Notes: generated by a model not told the origin, from the sequence alone. A stretch of DNA of 64,000 bases from Sepiola atlantica (GCA_963556195.1 OY744517.1:84483214-84547213); one strand, 5' to 3'. Counted from the first letter of the stretch, positions 20,860 to 31,518 are shown. Made by a program: numbers and translations.

Positions 20860-22400
20860 CCCTTTCCAAAGTTATCGTCTGCTCGCTTTTCTTTCCACCC
20901 AATCGTTTTGCACCAAATCCACGTAAGAATTTACAAAATAATAAATAATAATAGTTTTAGTTTTTCAAAGAGAAAAAAGAAAGGTGTACCTAAAATAAAA
21001 TCAACAATAAAAAAATGCAGCGAATACGATTCTAAAAACAGTTATTTACTTGCCCAGTAAAAGGTGTTTGTCCCCCCCCCCCCCAAGTTATCGTTTGCTC
21101 GCTTTTCTTTACATCCAATCGTTTTGTGCCAAATTCACGTCAGAATGTAGTAAATAATATTTTATGTCTTTCAAAGCGAAAAAAAGTTAAAATCAACAAT
21201 TAAAAGAACTGGTACTCTTATCGATCTCGACCCAGTTTCCGTGAGCTTCGCGTCGGAAGTGTTCGGCCATCAGTTATGTAGTTTTCCAGTACATGTTAAT
21301 TTTTTTGTTGACAAAAGAAAGAGAATAAAATCACATCTTTTATTTTAATAAATAAAACACGGAATAATAAAAACAGTTTGTAAATGAAAGCTTTACGGCG
21401 TAAAAGGTAAAGCCGAAATCCTAAACACACTTAAGGTCGTAAAAAATGATAATATTAGAAGTTTTTCAAATCGGAGAAAAGGTGTATCGAAAATGAAACA
21501 GTAAAAAAATCAAATCAGCGAATACGATTAGTTATTTAAATGCTCTCGAGACAAAGTTTACCTAAATCAAATTTATTAGAATGTGTGTTTTTTAAATAGT
21601 AATTTTTGAATCAATTATTATTTTAATTAAACAATTTGATTAAATAAATTTGTTAAAATCAACAATTTAAAAAACTAAATACAGCGAACACTATTTTTCT
21701 AAATCGGAAAAAAGGTGTACCTAAAATAAAACTAAAAAAATCGGTACTATTTTACTGTAGGACCCGCTTACTTTGACCATGACCCTAACCCTAACTCTAA
21801 ACCCTAACTCTAACCCCCATTTTGACCCTGACCCTAAACCTAACGACGGGGTCAAAGTTAGCGCGGGTCCTACAGTAAAAAAAGCACCAAAAAATCAAAT
21901 ACAATGAACACGATTAGTTATTTAAATGCTCTCGGAAAGAAAGTTTACCTAAATTAAATTCATTAGAATGCGTGTGTGTGTGTTTTTTTTTGTTAAATGA
22001 ACTTTTTTTAATTAAACAATTTGATTCTAAAATCAGTTATATAGTTTTCCAGTACAATGTGTTCCTTTTTTTGACAGAAAAGAAAAAAAATCACATCTTT
22101 TATTTTAATAAATAAAACACGGTATAATAAAAACAGTTTGTAAATAAAAGCTTTACAGTGTAAAAGGTAAAACCGAAATCATAGACACAGTTAAGGTCGT
22201 AAGAAAATGATAATATTGGAAGTTTTTCAAATCGGAAAAGAAGGTGTACCTAAAATAAAACTATTAAAAAATCAAATACAGTAAACAAGAATAGTTTTTT
22301 AAATGCTCCCGAAAAAAAAGTTTACCTAAACTAAATTCATTATAATGTGTGTGTGTTTTTTTTAATTGTAATTTTTAAATGAATTATTATTTTAATTAAA
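20860..22400 (+). repeat. Diverged internal duplications, one pair about 740 bp apart
   Basis: The block at about 21310-21490 (with AAATCACATCTTTTATTTTA and AAAGCTTTACGGCGTAAAAGG) returns at about 22075-22235 with few changes. A shorter pair, GCTCGCTTTTCTTT...CCAATCGTTTTG, lies at 20880 and 21095. The words AAGGTGTACCTAAAATAAAA and AAGTTTACCTAAA recur through the stretch. It appears to be an old local duplication of unknown sequence. Confidence 0.7.
21757..21882. repeat. Short inverted-repeat element with a telomere-like core
   Basis: The ends TTTTACTGTAGGACCCGC and its inverse complement GCGGGTCCTACAGTAAAA face each other. The inner arms add CTTTGACC/GGTCAAAG. Between them stand about eight CCCTAA-like units (CCCTAACCCTAACTCTAAAC and variants) on the plus strand. 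Length about 125 bp, no coding capacity. Confidence 0.8.
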
Positions 22401-22920
22401 CAATTTGATTCAATAAATGTGTGTTTTAAAACATAATGGCTAATAAGATTAAGAAAATAAACAAACTCAGAACGTTTTAATAAAAAAAATCAGAGTAAAA
22501 GTAACACGGTAAATGCCAGCGTTTTGTTTACATTTTAAATAACGCGCCCGTCTTGCGTCCATACTGAATAATCTGAGGGAGGTAACCGATTCAATGGAGT
22601 AACGCTGGTTGTTCAATCAGTTTCGCAGTAGATAGATTAACTACGTAACTCATTTCATATATATATATAAATAATAAAATAAATAATTATAATTTATAAG
22701 TAAAATTATTAGCAAGCAAAATAGCGTAAATACATGTGGAAATCTGAAGAAAACAATCATGAGTGTATATTTGCGAATACTAATTCATTAGAAGTTTAAA
22801 AGCAATTAATTATGTAAATTGAGAAATCCGCATAGTGTTTACGGCGGTTTTTGTAGTAGTATATATAGAAGCTGGCAGCCTAAGTAAATAGTAATATTAC
22901 TCTGATGGAGTTTCGGCTTC

Positions 22921-23074
22921 AGACAGACAGACAGACAGATACATAATCTCCATTATTAATATATTATTATTATTAATAATAATAATAATATGATGATGAT
23001 GAATACTGATAGGCTTCAAAACTATTCGTTAGAATTGCAGTAAATTGGCATAAAAATTTCTTTGGGATGCCGGA
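22921..23074. repeat. Short microsatellites and a flank shared with the 0.65-kb region
   Basis: (CAGA)n at 22922-22938 and (ATT/AAT)n at 22955-22990. Then comes GAATTGCAGTAAATTGGCAT with TTTGGGATGCCGGATGTAAT, a diverged copy of GAATTGCAGTAAATTTACCA with TTTGGATGCTGGGTGTGTAA at 655-705. The same flank sits before two unrelated microsatellites. Confidence 0.65.
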
Positions 23075-24192
23075 TGTAATTAAAGAAAGAAGACTAATAA
23101 TAAAAGAAAGAAGACTAATAATAAAAGAAAGAAGAATAATAATAAAAGAAAGAAGACTAATAATAAAAGGAAGAAGACTAATAATAAAAGAAAGAAGACT
23201 AATTATAAAAGAAAGAAGACTAATAATAAAAGGAAGAAGACTAATAATAAAAGGAAGAAGACTAATAATAAAATAAAGAAGACTAATTATAAAAGAAAGA
23301 AGACTAATAATAAAAGAAAGAAGACTAATTATAAAAGAAAGAAGACTAATAATAAAAGAAAGAAGACTAATTATAAAAGAAAGAAGACTAATAATAAAAG
23401 GAAGAAGACTAATAATAAAATAAAGAAGACTAATTATAAAAGAAAGAAGACTAATAATAAAAGAAAGAAGACTAATTATAAAAGAAAGAAGACTAATAAT
23501 AAAAGAAAGAAGACTAATTATAAAAGAAAGAAGACTAATAATAAAAGGAAGAAGACTAATAATAAAAGGAAGAAGACTAATAATAAAATAAAGAAGACTA
23601 ATAATAAAAGGAAGACTAATAATAAAATAAAGAAGACTAATTATAAAAGAAAGAAGACTAATAATAAAAGGAAGAAGACTAATAATAAAATAAAGAAGAC
23701 TAATTATAAAAGAAAGAAGACTAATTATAAAAGAAAGAAGACTAATTATAAAAGGAAGAAGACTAATAATAAAAGAAAGAAGACTAATAATAAAAGGAAG
23801 AAGACTAATAATAAAAGAAAGAAGACTAATAATAAAAGAAAGAAGACTAATTATAAAAGAAAGAAGACTAATAATAAAAGAAAGAAGACTAATAATAAAA
23901 GGAAGAAGACTAATTATAAAAGAAAGAAGACTAATAATAAAAGAAAGAAGACTAATAATAAAAGGAAGAAGACTTATTATAAAAGAAAGAAGACTAATAA
24001 TAAAAGAAAGAAGACTAATTATAAAAGAAAGAAGACTAATAATAAAAGAAAGAAGACTAATAATAAAAGGAAGAAGACTAATTATAAAAGAAAGAAGACT
24101 AATAATAAAAGAAAGAAGACTAATAATAAAAGGAAGAAGACTAATTATAAAAGAAAGAAGACTAATTATAAAAGAAAGAAGACTAATTAATA
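23075..24192. repeat. 21-bp satellite, more than 50 copies
   Basis: The unit is AAAGAAAGAAGACTAATAAT plus A, with variants AATTATAA, AAAGGAAG and AAATAAAG. The period of 21 bp keeps the minus strand open for 411 codons as a heptapeptide repeat (LLSFIIS). This is a by-product of the period: no start context, no unique N- or C-terminal domain, and the variants spread without regard to codon position. Confidence 0.93.
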
Positions 24193-24195
24193 ATG

Positions 24196-25150
24196 ATACT
24201 AAAATCACACATACACAGGAGTTTGACTAAAAGCGACCGTCTAGGCGGTTGTATGGTAAGTATACTAAAAAGAAAAAGAATTTCACAATTTAAATCTATT
24301 GGAAATAAAAGATATGTTTAAAGTGAATTAGTTTATACCAGCCCCTTGAGCGGTGTTGCTACAGTACCTGGGTATGTCAATTTACATCTTTACCTAATTT
24401 CTACCGCTTTATAGCTGGTACGCTAAAAAATGTATGTGAAATTTCATGGAGAAAAATACACTATTTAGTATCTGCATTAGAGAGAGTAAGTAACTACGAT
24501 GAATGTATTTGCGTATTGTTTTTATTGACAAAAAAACATTAAAAATTATGTTTTTAAGCAAAAAATAATTCACTTTGACCTAATGCTGAATATCCTTAAT
24601 GTCTGCTTTTTTTACGGGTTATAAAAAAAGAAGCAGTTGATTAGTTTAAAAAGTATTTATGTAATGTGTTTTTATATTATTATGCTATGTTAATTTCTTT
24701 AAATTTATGAAACACGTACCCAGTTAAAGAAAACTCCTTTAGACTATGTGAGATTCGTATTCGGGGATTGACATCATAAAATCTACTGCCTTAGTAATGT
24801 GTACTCTGCCTACTCCTTTTTTGTCTAGCAATCATGTGTTTCTATTTGCATAGGAACAGAAAAACTCAAAACACTATAACCTTTTAATAGTATATAGATA
24901 GATAGAAAGCACTTGTGTATTTTGTATGTAATCTAATTATATAAGGTTGTTTACTCACGTACAATTATTCCATAAAGAGAAAACAAAAACAATAAGGCTT
25001 GAAACAATTGATAGATAGATGTACTTTAAAACGAGGCCATAACACAAATAAAGATGAGACTAGTTAGAAAGTTGAATGCAAAAATTTGAATAAAAAACGT
25101 GAAGGAAATATTGAATAAAACGCGCTACTTAGTAACAGTGCTATTTATAA
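24196..25150. other. AT-rich DNA with no supported feature
   Basis: A few GATA repeats (24.90 and 25.01 kb) are all I see. Confidence 0.5.
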
Positions 25151-25154
25151 TTAA

Positions 25155-25893
25155 CTAGACCACCCGTGACCCGTTGGGTCAGTTTGTTATATTAGCTATG
25201 GAATTCATGTATGAGCGTGACACTTGTGGCATAAAGAAAATAGGTTTTTTTTACATAACAGAAGCATTTCTATGAAAGTATATTAAAATGAAAAAAGAAT
25301 ATAGGTAGATTTCTATGAGTCGTTCTGTTTATTATAATTGTTTTTTTTTTGGATGTAATATGTGTAAAACATATGATTCAAGTATTTGCTGTTTAAAAAA
25401 CAACAAAAGGAAACACTATTTAATGTAATAGAAATGTGTGCATTTACCGATTCAGCTTTCTCGCGTACGTAACGAAAACAGAGGGAGTAGGAGTGGTGAA
25501 ATCTATGAGAGGGAAAGTGGGAGGTGGTTTCGTTCACCGACCGCTAGTATGGTTGATATTAATAATGAGTGTTGTTTTTTTGTTTGTTTGTTTTTGTTTT
25601 TTAAAAGGGAGGAGTTTTTTTGAAACTGCGACAGACTTTACGAAGTCCTCCCGTTGAATGTTTTTAACCGTGAAGAAAACAAATAAACTATTTGATGAAA
25701 TTAAATGAAATTGTTTAAAAATTTCCAGAATGAAAAATTTCATGCGTTCGTTAATCATAATAGAGAATAACGGAATTGGAATAACAGATTGAAGACGATG
25801 CTATTTACGCATGCGCAACCGGATGTTGAAAACCGGAAAGCTGAAAGCTGATTGCAAACATACAAGAACAATAGAGTTTTAGTATTATATAGA
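25155..25893 (-). mobile_element. Non-autonomous Helitron, 739 bp
   Basis: Read on the minus strand it begins TCTATATAATACTAAAACTC, a typical Helitron 5' end. It finishes with a hairpin (GACCC AAC GGGTC, 25168-25180) followed 9 bp later by CTAG (25155-25158), matching the CTRR terminus. The flanking bases are A on the 5' side and T on the 3' side, the known AT target with no duplication. No Rep or helicase is encoded. Frames of up to 74 codons inside have no resemblance to known proteins. Confidence 0.78.
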
Positions 25894-25984
25894 TTAATGT
25901 CATTCAATAAAGCAACCAAGCAGTTAGTGTATGTCTACACTTATTTTATTATGTTAAAGAATTTTAAAAAGTCTCCACGATTAA

Positions 25985-26405
25985 TAAAAAATTTGGGTGC
26001 TTATACACATTTGGCACATATGAAAATCGCAGTTACAAATACATTAACGGAAAAACTCAATGATATACTTATGTATCAAGTAAAAATAGGTATCTACACC
26101 AAATATTTGCAAAAAATATCCAGTATAATTTAAATGAAAAATAAAAATCAATTTTATTGTATTTAACAAATACACCATTGATTCGGGAAAAACACGTAAA
26201 TCAGGAAGACATAACTGAGTCTGTCGTATAAACAAGTAATAAATGAATGACGGTCGGCAAAATACGATAAAATTAATTTTTATTTTTTATTAAAATTCTA
26301 CTCGATAATTTTTTTTTAATTATTGGTGAGGGTACTTAATTTTGCCTGATACATAAGTTTAACCAATAGTTTTTTTATTTTGGAAATGCGTTTTTCATAT
26401 GTGCC
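25985..26405. repeat. Inverted pair of the 19.25-kb dispersed repeat
   Basis: The left half (about 25985-26165) and the right half (about 26255-26405, inverse complement) share ATGTATCA(A/G)G, ATATGAAAA and the AAAAATAAAAAT block. The spacer is about 90 bp. Possibly a foldback element built from the repeat at 19.25 kb. Confidence 0.65.
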
Positions 26406-26599
26406 CTCATCTGTATGAGCACCAAATATTTTAATCATCTGATTGCTTTAAATTGTTATTTTTCGTATGATATAAAACGTATATTTCTTTTATATTTACT
26501 ATTTAAAAAAAAGTGTTAAATAAAATCTCTTTCTGAAATCTAAAACAAAATAACTATCGTTTCAAAATATTTTAGATGATTTTGAATTACTTGAATCAT

Positions 26600-27120
26600 T
26601 CAGACTATTATTCTCATCTTGGTTGTTATTCTCACAACGTTTCGGCCGATGTGACATCCGACCTTCTTCAGGTGCTTCTTTTACCTATTTGATATTATGT
26701 TATGAATTTTTGAGATGAGGATTGATAATTTGTATTATTTGGATTATTCGGACTACTGTTCTCATCTTGGTTGTTATTTTCACAACGTTTCGGCCGATGT
26801 TACCTCCGACCTTCTTCAGGTGCTTCTTTCACCTATTTGATATTATGTTATGAATTTTTGAGATGAGGATTTATAATTAGTATTAATTGGATTATTCGGA
26901 CTACGGTTCTCATCTTGGTTGTTATTTTCACAACGTTTCGGCTGATGTAATCTCCGACCTTCTTCAGGTGCTTCTTTTACCTATTTGATATTATGTTATC
27001 AATTTTTGATATGAGGATTGATAATTAGTATTATTTGGATTATTCGGACTACTGTTCTCATCTTGATTATTATTTTCACAACGTTTCGGACGATGTAACC
27101 TCTGACCTCCTTCACGTGCA
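26600..27120 (+). repeat. Tandem repeat of about 149 bp, four units
   Basis: CTCATCTTGGTTGTTATT starts at about 26612, 26761 and 26911, and in diverged form at 27058. Each unit carries CACAACGTTTCGGC and CCGACCTTCTTCAGGTGC. Single diverged copies lie at 1.88-2.10 and 50.54 kb. On the minus strand CTGAAGA and GAAAC stand in a hammerhead-like order, but the fold fails (see rejected items). Confidence 0.88.
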
Positions 27121-27212
27121 TCTTGTCAAACTCGGTACTTTGTCATCTAGCATCAGGCGGGTATTTCATGGACAGAGTTTTTTTGCAAAGGCTTCCCACC
27201 TCTTGCACACAT

Positions 27213-27992
27213 TGTTGCATAACCCCTGCTTGGGCTGCAGCATTTCTCGTTTTGTATACTCGTCCCAGAACGGGCCGTGGCAGTTCTCGTTTAATCACTC
27301 GTCATTTTTAACACCATAAATCATATACTTTCCATACCTTTAAATTTCTCGCACCCTCAATCCTTCCTCGCCGCGTGGAGGCGTGCGTCGTCTAGTGGTT
27401 GGATTCTTTCTGCTTTCTTTCTGCCGTGAACCACGCCGCTGCAACACAAAAGCTCCATGACCAACTCAGAAGACAAAAAATCTTTTAAACTTTCAATTCT
27501 TTTTATTACAGGCGTCGGCTTGGGGATATTCACCAACGTCGAGAGAGAGAGCAAATTACTGCTTTTGTAATTACTTATCAATTAAGTCTTAACCATTCGT
27601 GGAGGGGGGGAAGAGATCTTTCGCCTGTATTTTCTTAGGGAATCAATTCCCCTAATTTTGTTGCGGACTACATCCTAAATCACGTCTCATAGGTTCGCCT
27701 CCAAAACCCAGACTAGCACAAACTCTGCTTCCCACGCAAAAGCCCGTGACGTCACAGAGCCTCTATGCGCAGGTGCAGTCGTCACAGCCTGACTCATTTA
27801 AACCCCTGACCTAAAAGGTCTCATCAAAATGGTGGCCTGTCATGTCTGTGAGCTACAACCGTGAGAACAGCCCTATTCTGAACCCGACTGTACGGGTCCA
27901 CCCACACTAAATCGCGCAAGCTAAACCAAACGATTTCCAACAGATACGTCCACCTCAAGATGCGTCCGTTACCACAGGGCCATTATCCAACA
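27213..27992 (+). mobile_element. Solo LTR, 780 bp
   Basis: It starts TGTTGCATAACCCC and ends GGCCATTATCCAACA, with the 4-bp duplication ACAT on both sides (27209-27212, 27993-27996). A second copy lies inverted at 37231-38340. No PBS or interior follows, so this is a solo LTR left by recombination. Frames inside (62-94 codons) are not recognisable. The true transcriptional sense is not known. Confidence 0.75.
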
Positions 27993-27996
27993 ACAT

Positions 27997-28700
27997 TACT
28001 GCGCGACTGCTTCCCTGCAGACTACAACAGAGTTGTCTTCAAATCCAATGTCAACAAATTCTTGTTATAAACCGCCCCATAAATAATCGAACCAGTTCAT
28101 ATGATTGATCAATGTTAGTACTCCCATAATGTCCCTCATCTCTCGGCTGACGATCGTTCTGCCCCATTAACCCTTATCCTGGAGAAATGGTGAGCAAATA
28201 GTACATAAAACAAATCAGACTTGTGGGATGTAATTATTCGTGCTCTTCTGATCACGCAGGTGGCCATGTTTAAAATCACTATTATCGTTATCCACACAAT
28301 TTGTTTCTTCCTGTTTTAATTAAGACATATTATCATAATAGATTTTCAGAATTATCCGTAGACAATAATGTTGATGGTTGAAGCAGAATGAAGCTCACTT
28401 TCTTTGAAAGTAGGAAGCCATTTACAAACTGAGCCTAACTTAATAAATATGAAATTCAATAAGAAAATAGATTTTAGATTTAAAGCGGCTGTAATAATTA
28501 GTATCGACTATGAATGGTCTTTTTCAGTGCAGTGACTGTAAATTTTCCAGATTAATCATTTCTGTAAAAACGTTTCATTTTGAATATTTTTTTTGTTTAA
28601 TTAAAGTGAAAGCTCTGAGTGGTTTAGGGTTAAGGTTATCCTACTTAAAATCTCATAAACAATGATATAGACATTCTTCTTTATTTGTTCCTCGTTCTCA

Positions 28701-28705
<5 letters not shown>
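27997..28705. other. No supported feature
   Basis: AT-rich sequence with one (CT)n-like patch at 28.70 kb; nothing recognisable. Confidence 0.5.
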
Positions 28706-28710
<5 letters not shown>

Positions 28711-28747
<37 letters not shown>

Positions 28748-28809
28748 CATATAAATATATATATATATATATATAGATTTGAAAAGAATACGCGGAAATC
28801 TCTCTAAGG

Positions 28810-28883
<74 letters not shown>
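28711..28883. repeat. Broken (TA)n tract
   Basis: Three TA-rich blocks separated by a short unique stretch at 28775-28813. The tract abuts the left end of the Penelope relic. Confidence 0.9.
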
Positions 28884-28885
<2 letters not shown>

Positions 28886-29735
28886 CCGAATATTACATGG
28901 CACACATTGAAAATAAAATCTTCCCTGACTTCATAAACAAACCCCCATATACACCCGATACGTTGACGACATCCTTATTGCTACCACATCCGTTGACAAT
29001 ATAGACAAACTTTACACATAAACTAAATACTAACAACAAAATCCCCTTCCTTGACGTAATTATCGACTCTAACAATCCTGCCCAATACATAACATACACA
29101 TATTAAAAACCCACGAACAATAACCCTAATTTGCTCAACTACCATAGTGAATGCCCCCAAAAAGATAAAACTGCCTCGTCCACCGCGCATACACGATATC
29201 TTCATCCAATAAAATATTCTACAAAGAACTAACCAACATCAAACAAACCCTAGTAAACAACAATTTCCCCAACAGAATTGTCGACCAACAAATAAAACTA
29301 TATCTAACCTCCCTACACCAAAAGAATCAGACAAAAAAGCACAACAAAAAAGACACTCTTCCCTTGTACTATAAAAACCAAATGCATTCTAACTACAAAT
29401 TCGACGAAAAAGCTATAACTAACATAATAAACCGACACACTAAACCCACCGACCAACAACAAAAAATAAAAATAAAAATTTACTACACTAAATTCAAAAC
29501 TTCTAACTTAATAATAAAAAATAATAACACTACTAAGTCCCTCCTAAACCAAACAAACGTACTGTATTTGTTCCAATGCCCATTTGAGTAATTTTTCCTT
29601 AAGACTCAAACAGACAAACACAGTACTTATATTGGTCATACAACTACAACCCTCTCTCGACGCCTTACGCATCACTTAAATGATAATACTGCCATCCAGC
29701 GACACATTATCACACATAAAAAAGCATAAAATCAA
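28884..29735 (+). pseudogene. Penelope-like element relic: RT palm to GIY-YIG endonuclease
   Basis: The first frame reads [17 protein letters not shown] then YTRYVDDILIA, which carries the YVDD catalytic box of reverse transcriptase. Next come NKIPFLDVIIDSNN and, in another frame, KPTNNNPNLLNYHSECP, both typical of Penelope-like RTs. Near 29560-29700 the frames VLYLFQCPFE and TYIGHTTTTLSRRLTHHL followed by IQRHI give the GIY-YIG endonuclease core with the conserved YIG, Arg and His region. Penelope elements use this RT and nuclease for target-primed integration, often near telomeres or at AT-rich sites. Stops and frameshifts make this copy dead. It is bounded by (TA)n on both sides, and hammerhead-bearing repeats begin only 110 bp downstream. 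Confidence 0.85.
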
Positions 29736-29745
29736 CCAAACTAAG

Positions 29746-29749
<4 letters not shown>

Positions 29750-29842
<93 letters not shown>
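29750..29842. repeat. Microsatellite (TA)n-(GATA)n
   Basis: About 31 TA units followed by about 7 TAGA/GATA units. Confidence 0.96.
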
Positions 29843-29845
29843 TAC

Positions 29846-30105
29846 ATGCATCGTTCCTTTCATTAAGTTGACCGCTCTTATGACGTCAAGCCGCCGGATA
29901 AAGTGTTAAAATTATCACTGTTTATTCGCTATTGAGTGGTAGCCCAGTGGTTCTAGATGTCGGGATTTGAGTTGTAGAAAACGCAAAATCCTGGGTTTCG
30001 AATCGCATCACCAGTAGTGAATATTCATATCATTATGCTGATGAGTTTCTTATGATAAAGGACGAAACGTATATAGATAATAAACGGAACAAATATTTAT
30101 TTTAT
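29846..30105 (+). mobile_element. Hammerhead-bearing SINE-like repeat, copy 1 (decayed ribozyme)
   Basis: It shares GCATCGTTCC, GTGTTAAAATTATC, a tRNA-like region and TAGTGAATA...ATAATAAAC with the copies at 31.1-31.5 kb. The tRNA-like region has a box A-like GTAGCCCAGTGG and box B-like GGTTTCGAATCG. The hammerhead core CTGATGA (30038-30044) and CGAAAC (30063-30068) are both present. Stem II is held by GU pairs, and the second half of stem III plus the cleavage site (ACGTAC) are deleted. It should not cleave. Confidence 0.75.
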
Positions 30106-30578
30106 ATATATATATATATTTCTTTAAACCCTTTGATGAATTTTGGTTACTTATAAAATTCAGAGTCACATCTGCTTTTACAGGTTTACTAAAGGCGAAA
30201 CAAATGTAAGGTCCAAATAAATGAACGTTTGAAATCGTCGAACTTATAAATTAACTTATCTCTCCTCTAGAAACACCTAATTGGACGAATCAAAATAATT
30301 CATATTTTTGGAACAACAATTTAGAAAATTTATGGAGCCAAAACTCATGAGTGTTTTTAGTAAAATTTTTGAAGACAGAGTAAAAATGACATTTTAAAGT
30401 TACAAACAATGTATTCATAAAGCATATAATGGCAACGTTTTAATCATGACAAAATCCAACGAAGAAACTAATTCTTCCAGTCCATGTTCAAAAGAATCTG
30501 CGAATTATGGATGAAAATAATTCTGATCACGTTCAAAGTCTCCTTTTTTTTTCTTTTCGAAGAAGTGTTATATAAAAA
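30106..30578. other. Short (TA)n tract then no supported feature
   Basis: (TA)n at about 30102-30120, then AT-rich sequence with no motif I can support. Confidence 0.5.
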
Positions 30579-31095
30579 CGAGAAGAATACCCGTCCCAGA
30601 ACGGGTAAAATTAATTCACCGAACAGTTTTGCACTACTTTTATGTCCCCTTACGAAGATATAATCCTACTAAACAATATGTCTAGAATCCTTATTCAAAT
30701 TTTGATAAAAATCCATTATATAATTTTGATTCTACAAAATGTCTAAAATTTAAGTCTTAAGCTTAAGGGGTCTTAAAAAGAAAATGAAAGTTACGGAATC
30801 TTATTTAATTGGTGTCTAATAACTATTGATAAAATTTAATGCAAATCTGAAATATTTGAATTTTAAAATGGGGGGGGGTAACGCCCATACTATGCTACCT
30901 AAAAACCGTTTAAAATACTCCAATGAAACTGAAAATGAGGGAATATTTATCAATTGATGTCTAATACCTATTGTTAAAATTTCACTAAAATCGGAAATAT
31001 CTAGCCCACATTTCGACCCCTTATGCCTAGCAGCTGTGTTCTAAAATTCATAATGATCGGTTAAGTAGTTTAGGAGAAACTCCTATATATATACT
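30579..31095 (-). mobile_element. Helitron-like MITE family, copy 3
   Basis: On the minus strand it begins near TATATATAGGAGTTTCTCC and ends in the hairpin ACCCGTTCTGGGACGGGT followed by ATTCTTCTCG. Other copies end CTAG or CTGG at the same place, fitting the Helitron CTRR rule; here it is mutated. Body words such as AAATTTCA(G)(A)TTT, ATTAGACATCAAT and TATATTTAGTTTAATTTAG are shared with copies at 33.1, 34.6, 47.2, 52.6 and 53.8 kb. Confidence 0.65.
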
Positions 31096-31139
31096 CGGAA
31101 TCCGGGGTTTCGAATGACCAGTAGTGAATAGTCATATCT

Positions 31140-31189
31140 CTATGCTGATGAGTCCAGATTAAATAAGGACGAAACGTATACGTACATAG
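31140..31189 (+). ncRNA. Type I hammerhead ribozyme 1
   Basis: Stem I: CTATG (31140-31144) with CATAG (31185-31189). Core CTGATGA (31145-31151). Stem II: GTCC (31152-31155) with GGAC (31167-31170). GAAA (31171-31174). Stem III: ACG (31174-31176) with CGT (31181-31183) around TATA. Cleavage is expected after A31184, in a GUA site. Every core base is intact. The short stem III is common in metazoan type I hammerheads and may work best as a dimer. Confidence 0.9.
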
Positions 31190-31468
31190 ATAATAAACAA
31201 TAACAAATATTTATTATTATTTGTCGCTTCTAGAAAAAGTAGAGCACTGTAAGTGTAGTATTAACATAGCATGACGTCACTAGCTTTAAATGCATCGTTC
31301 CATTTCATGAAAAAGTAGAACGCTCTGGACGTTAAGCCGCCATATAAAGTGTTAAAATTATCGCAGTTTATTTGTTGTCCAAAACTGTCCGAGTGGTCGG
31401 ATTTGAGTTGGAAAATATTCGTAATCCAGGGTTTCGAATCGCATGACCGGTAGTGAATAGTCATATCT

Positions 31469-31518
31469 CTATGCTGATGAGTCCCGATTATAAAAGGACG
31501 AAACGTAGACGTACATAG
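31469..31518 (+). ncRNA. Type I hammerhead ribozyme 2
   Basis: Same architecture as ribozyme 1. Stem I CTATG/CATAG (31469-31473, 31514-31518), core CTGATGA (31474-31480), stem II GTCC/GGAC (31481-31484, 31496-31499), GAAA (31500-31503), stem III ACG/CGT (31503-31505, 31510-31512) with loop TAGA, cleavage after A31513. Differences from ribozyme 1 fall in loops, consistent with selection or recent shared ancestry. Confidence 0.9.

Noticed and set aside
26600..27120. Minus-strand CTGAAGA ... CGGCCGAAACG in each 149-bp unit as a hammerhead ribozyme
   Set aside because: CUGANGA and GAAA are in order, but an extra A interrupts the start of stem II and no UH cleavage site can be placed after a stem III. 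GTTGT pairs with a downstream ACAAC instead. At best a long-dead relic.
27389..27410. tRNA-Glu-like word GTCTAGTGGTTGGATTC in the solo LTR
   Set aside because: It resembles a box A only. No box B or cloverleaf follows, and the sister LTR copy does not preserve it well.
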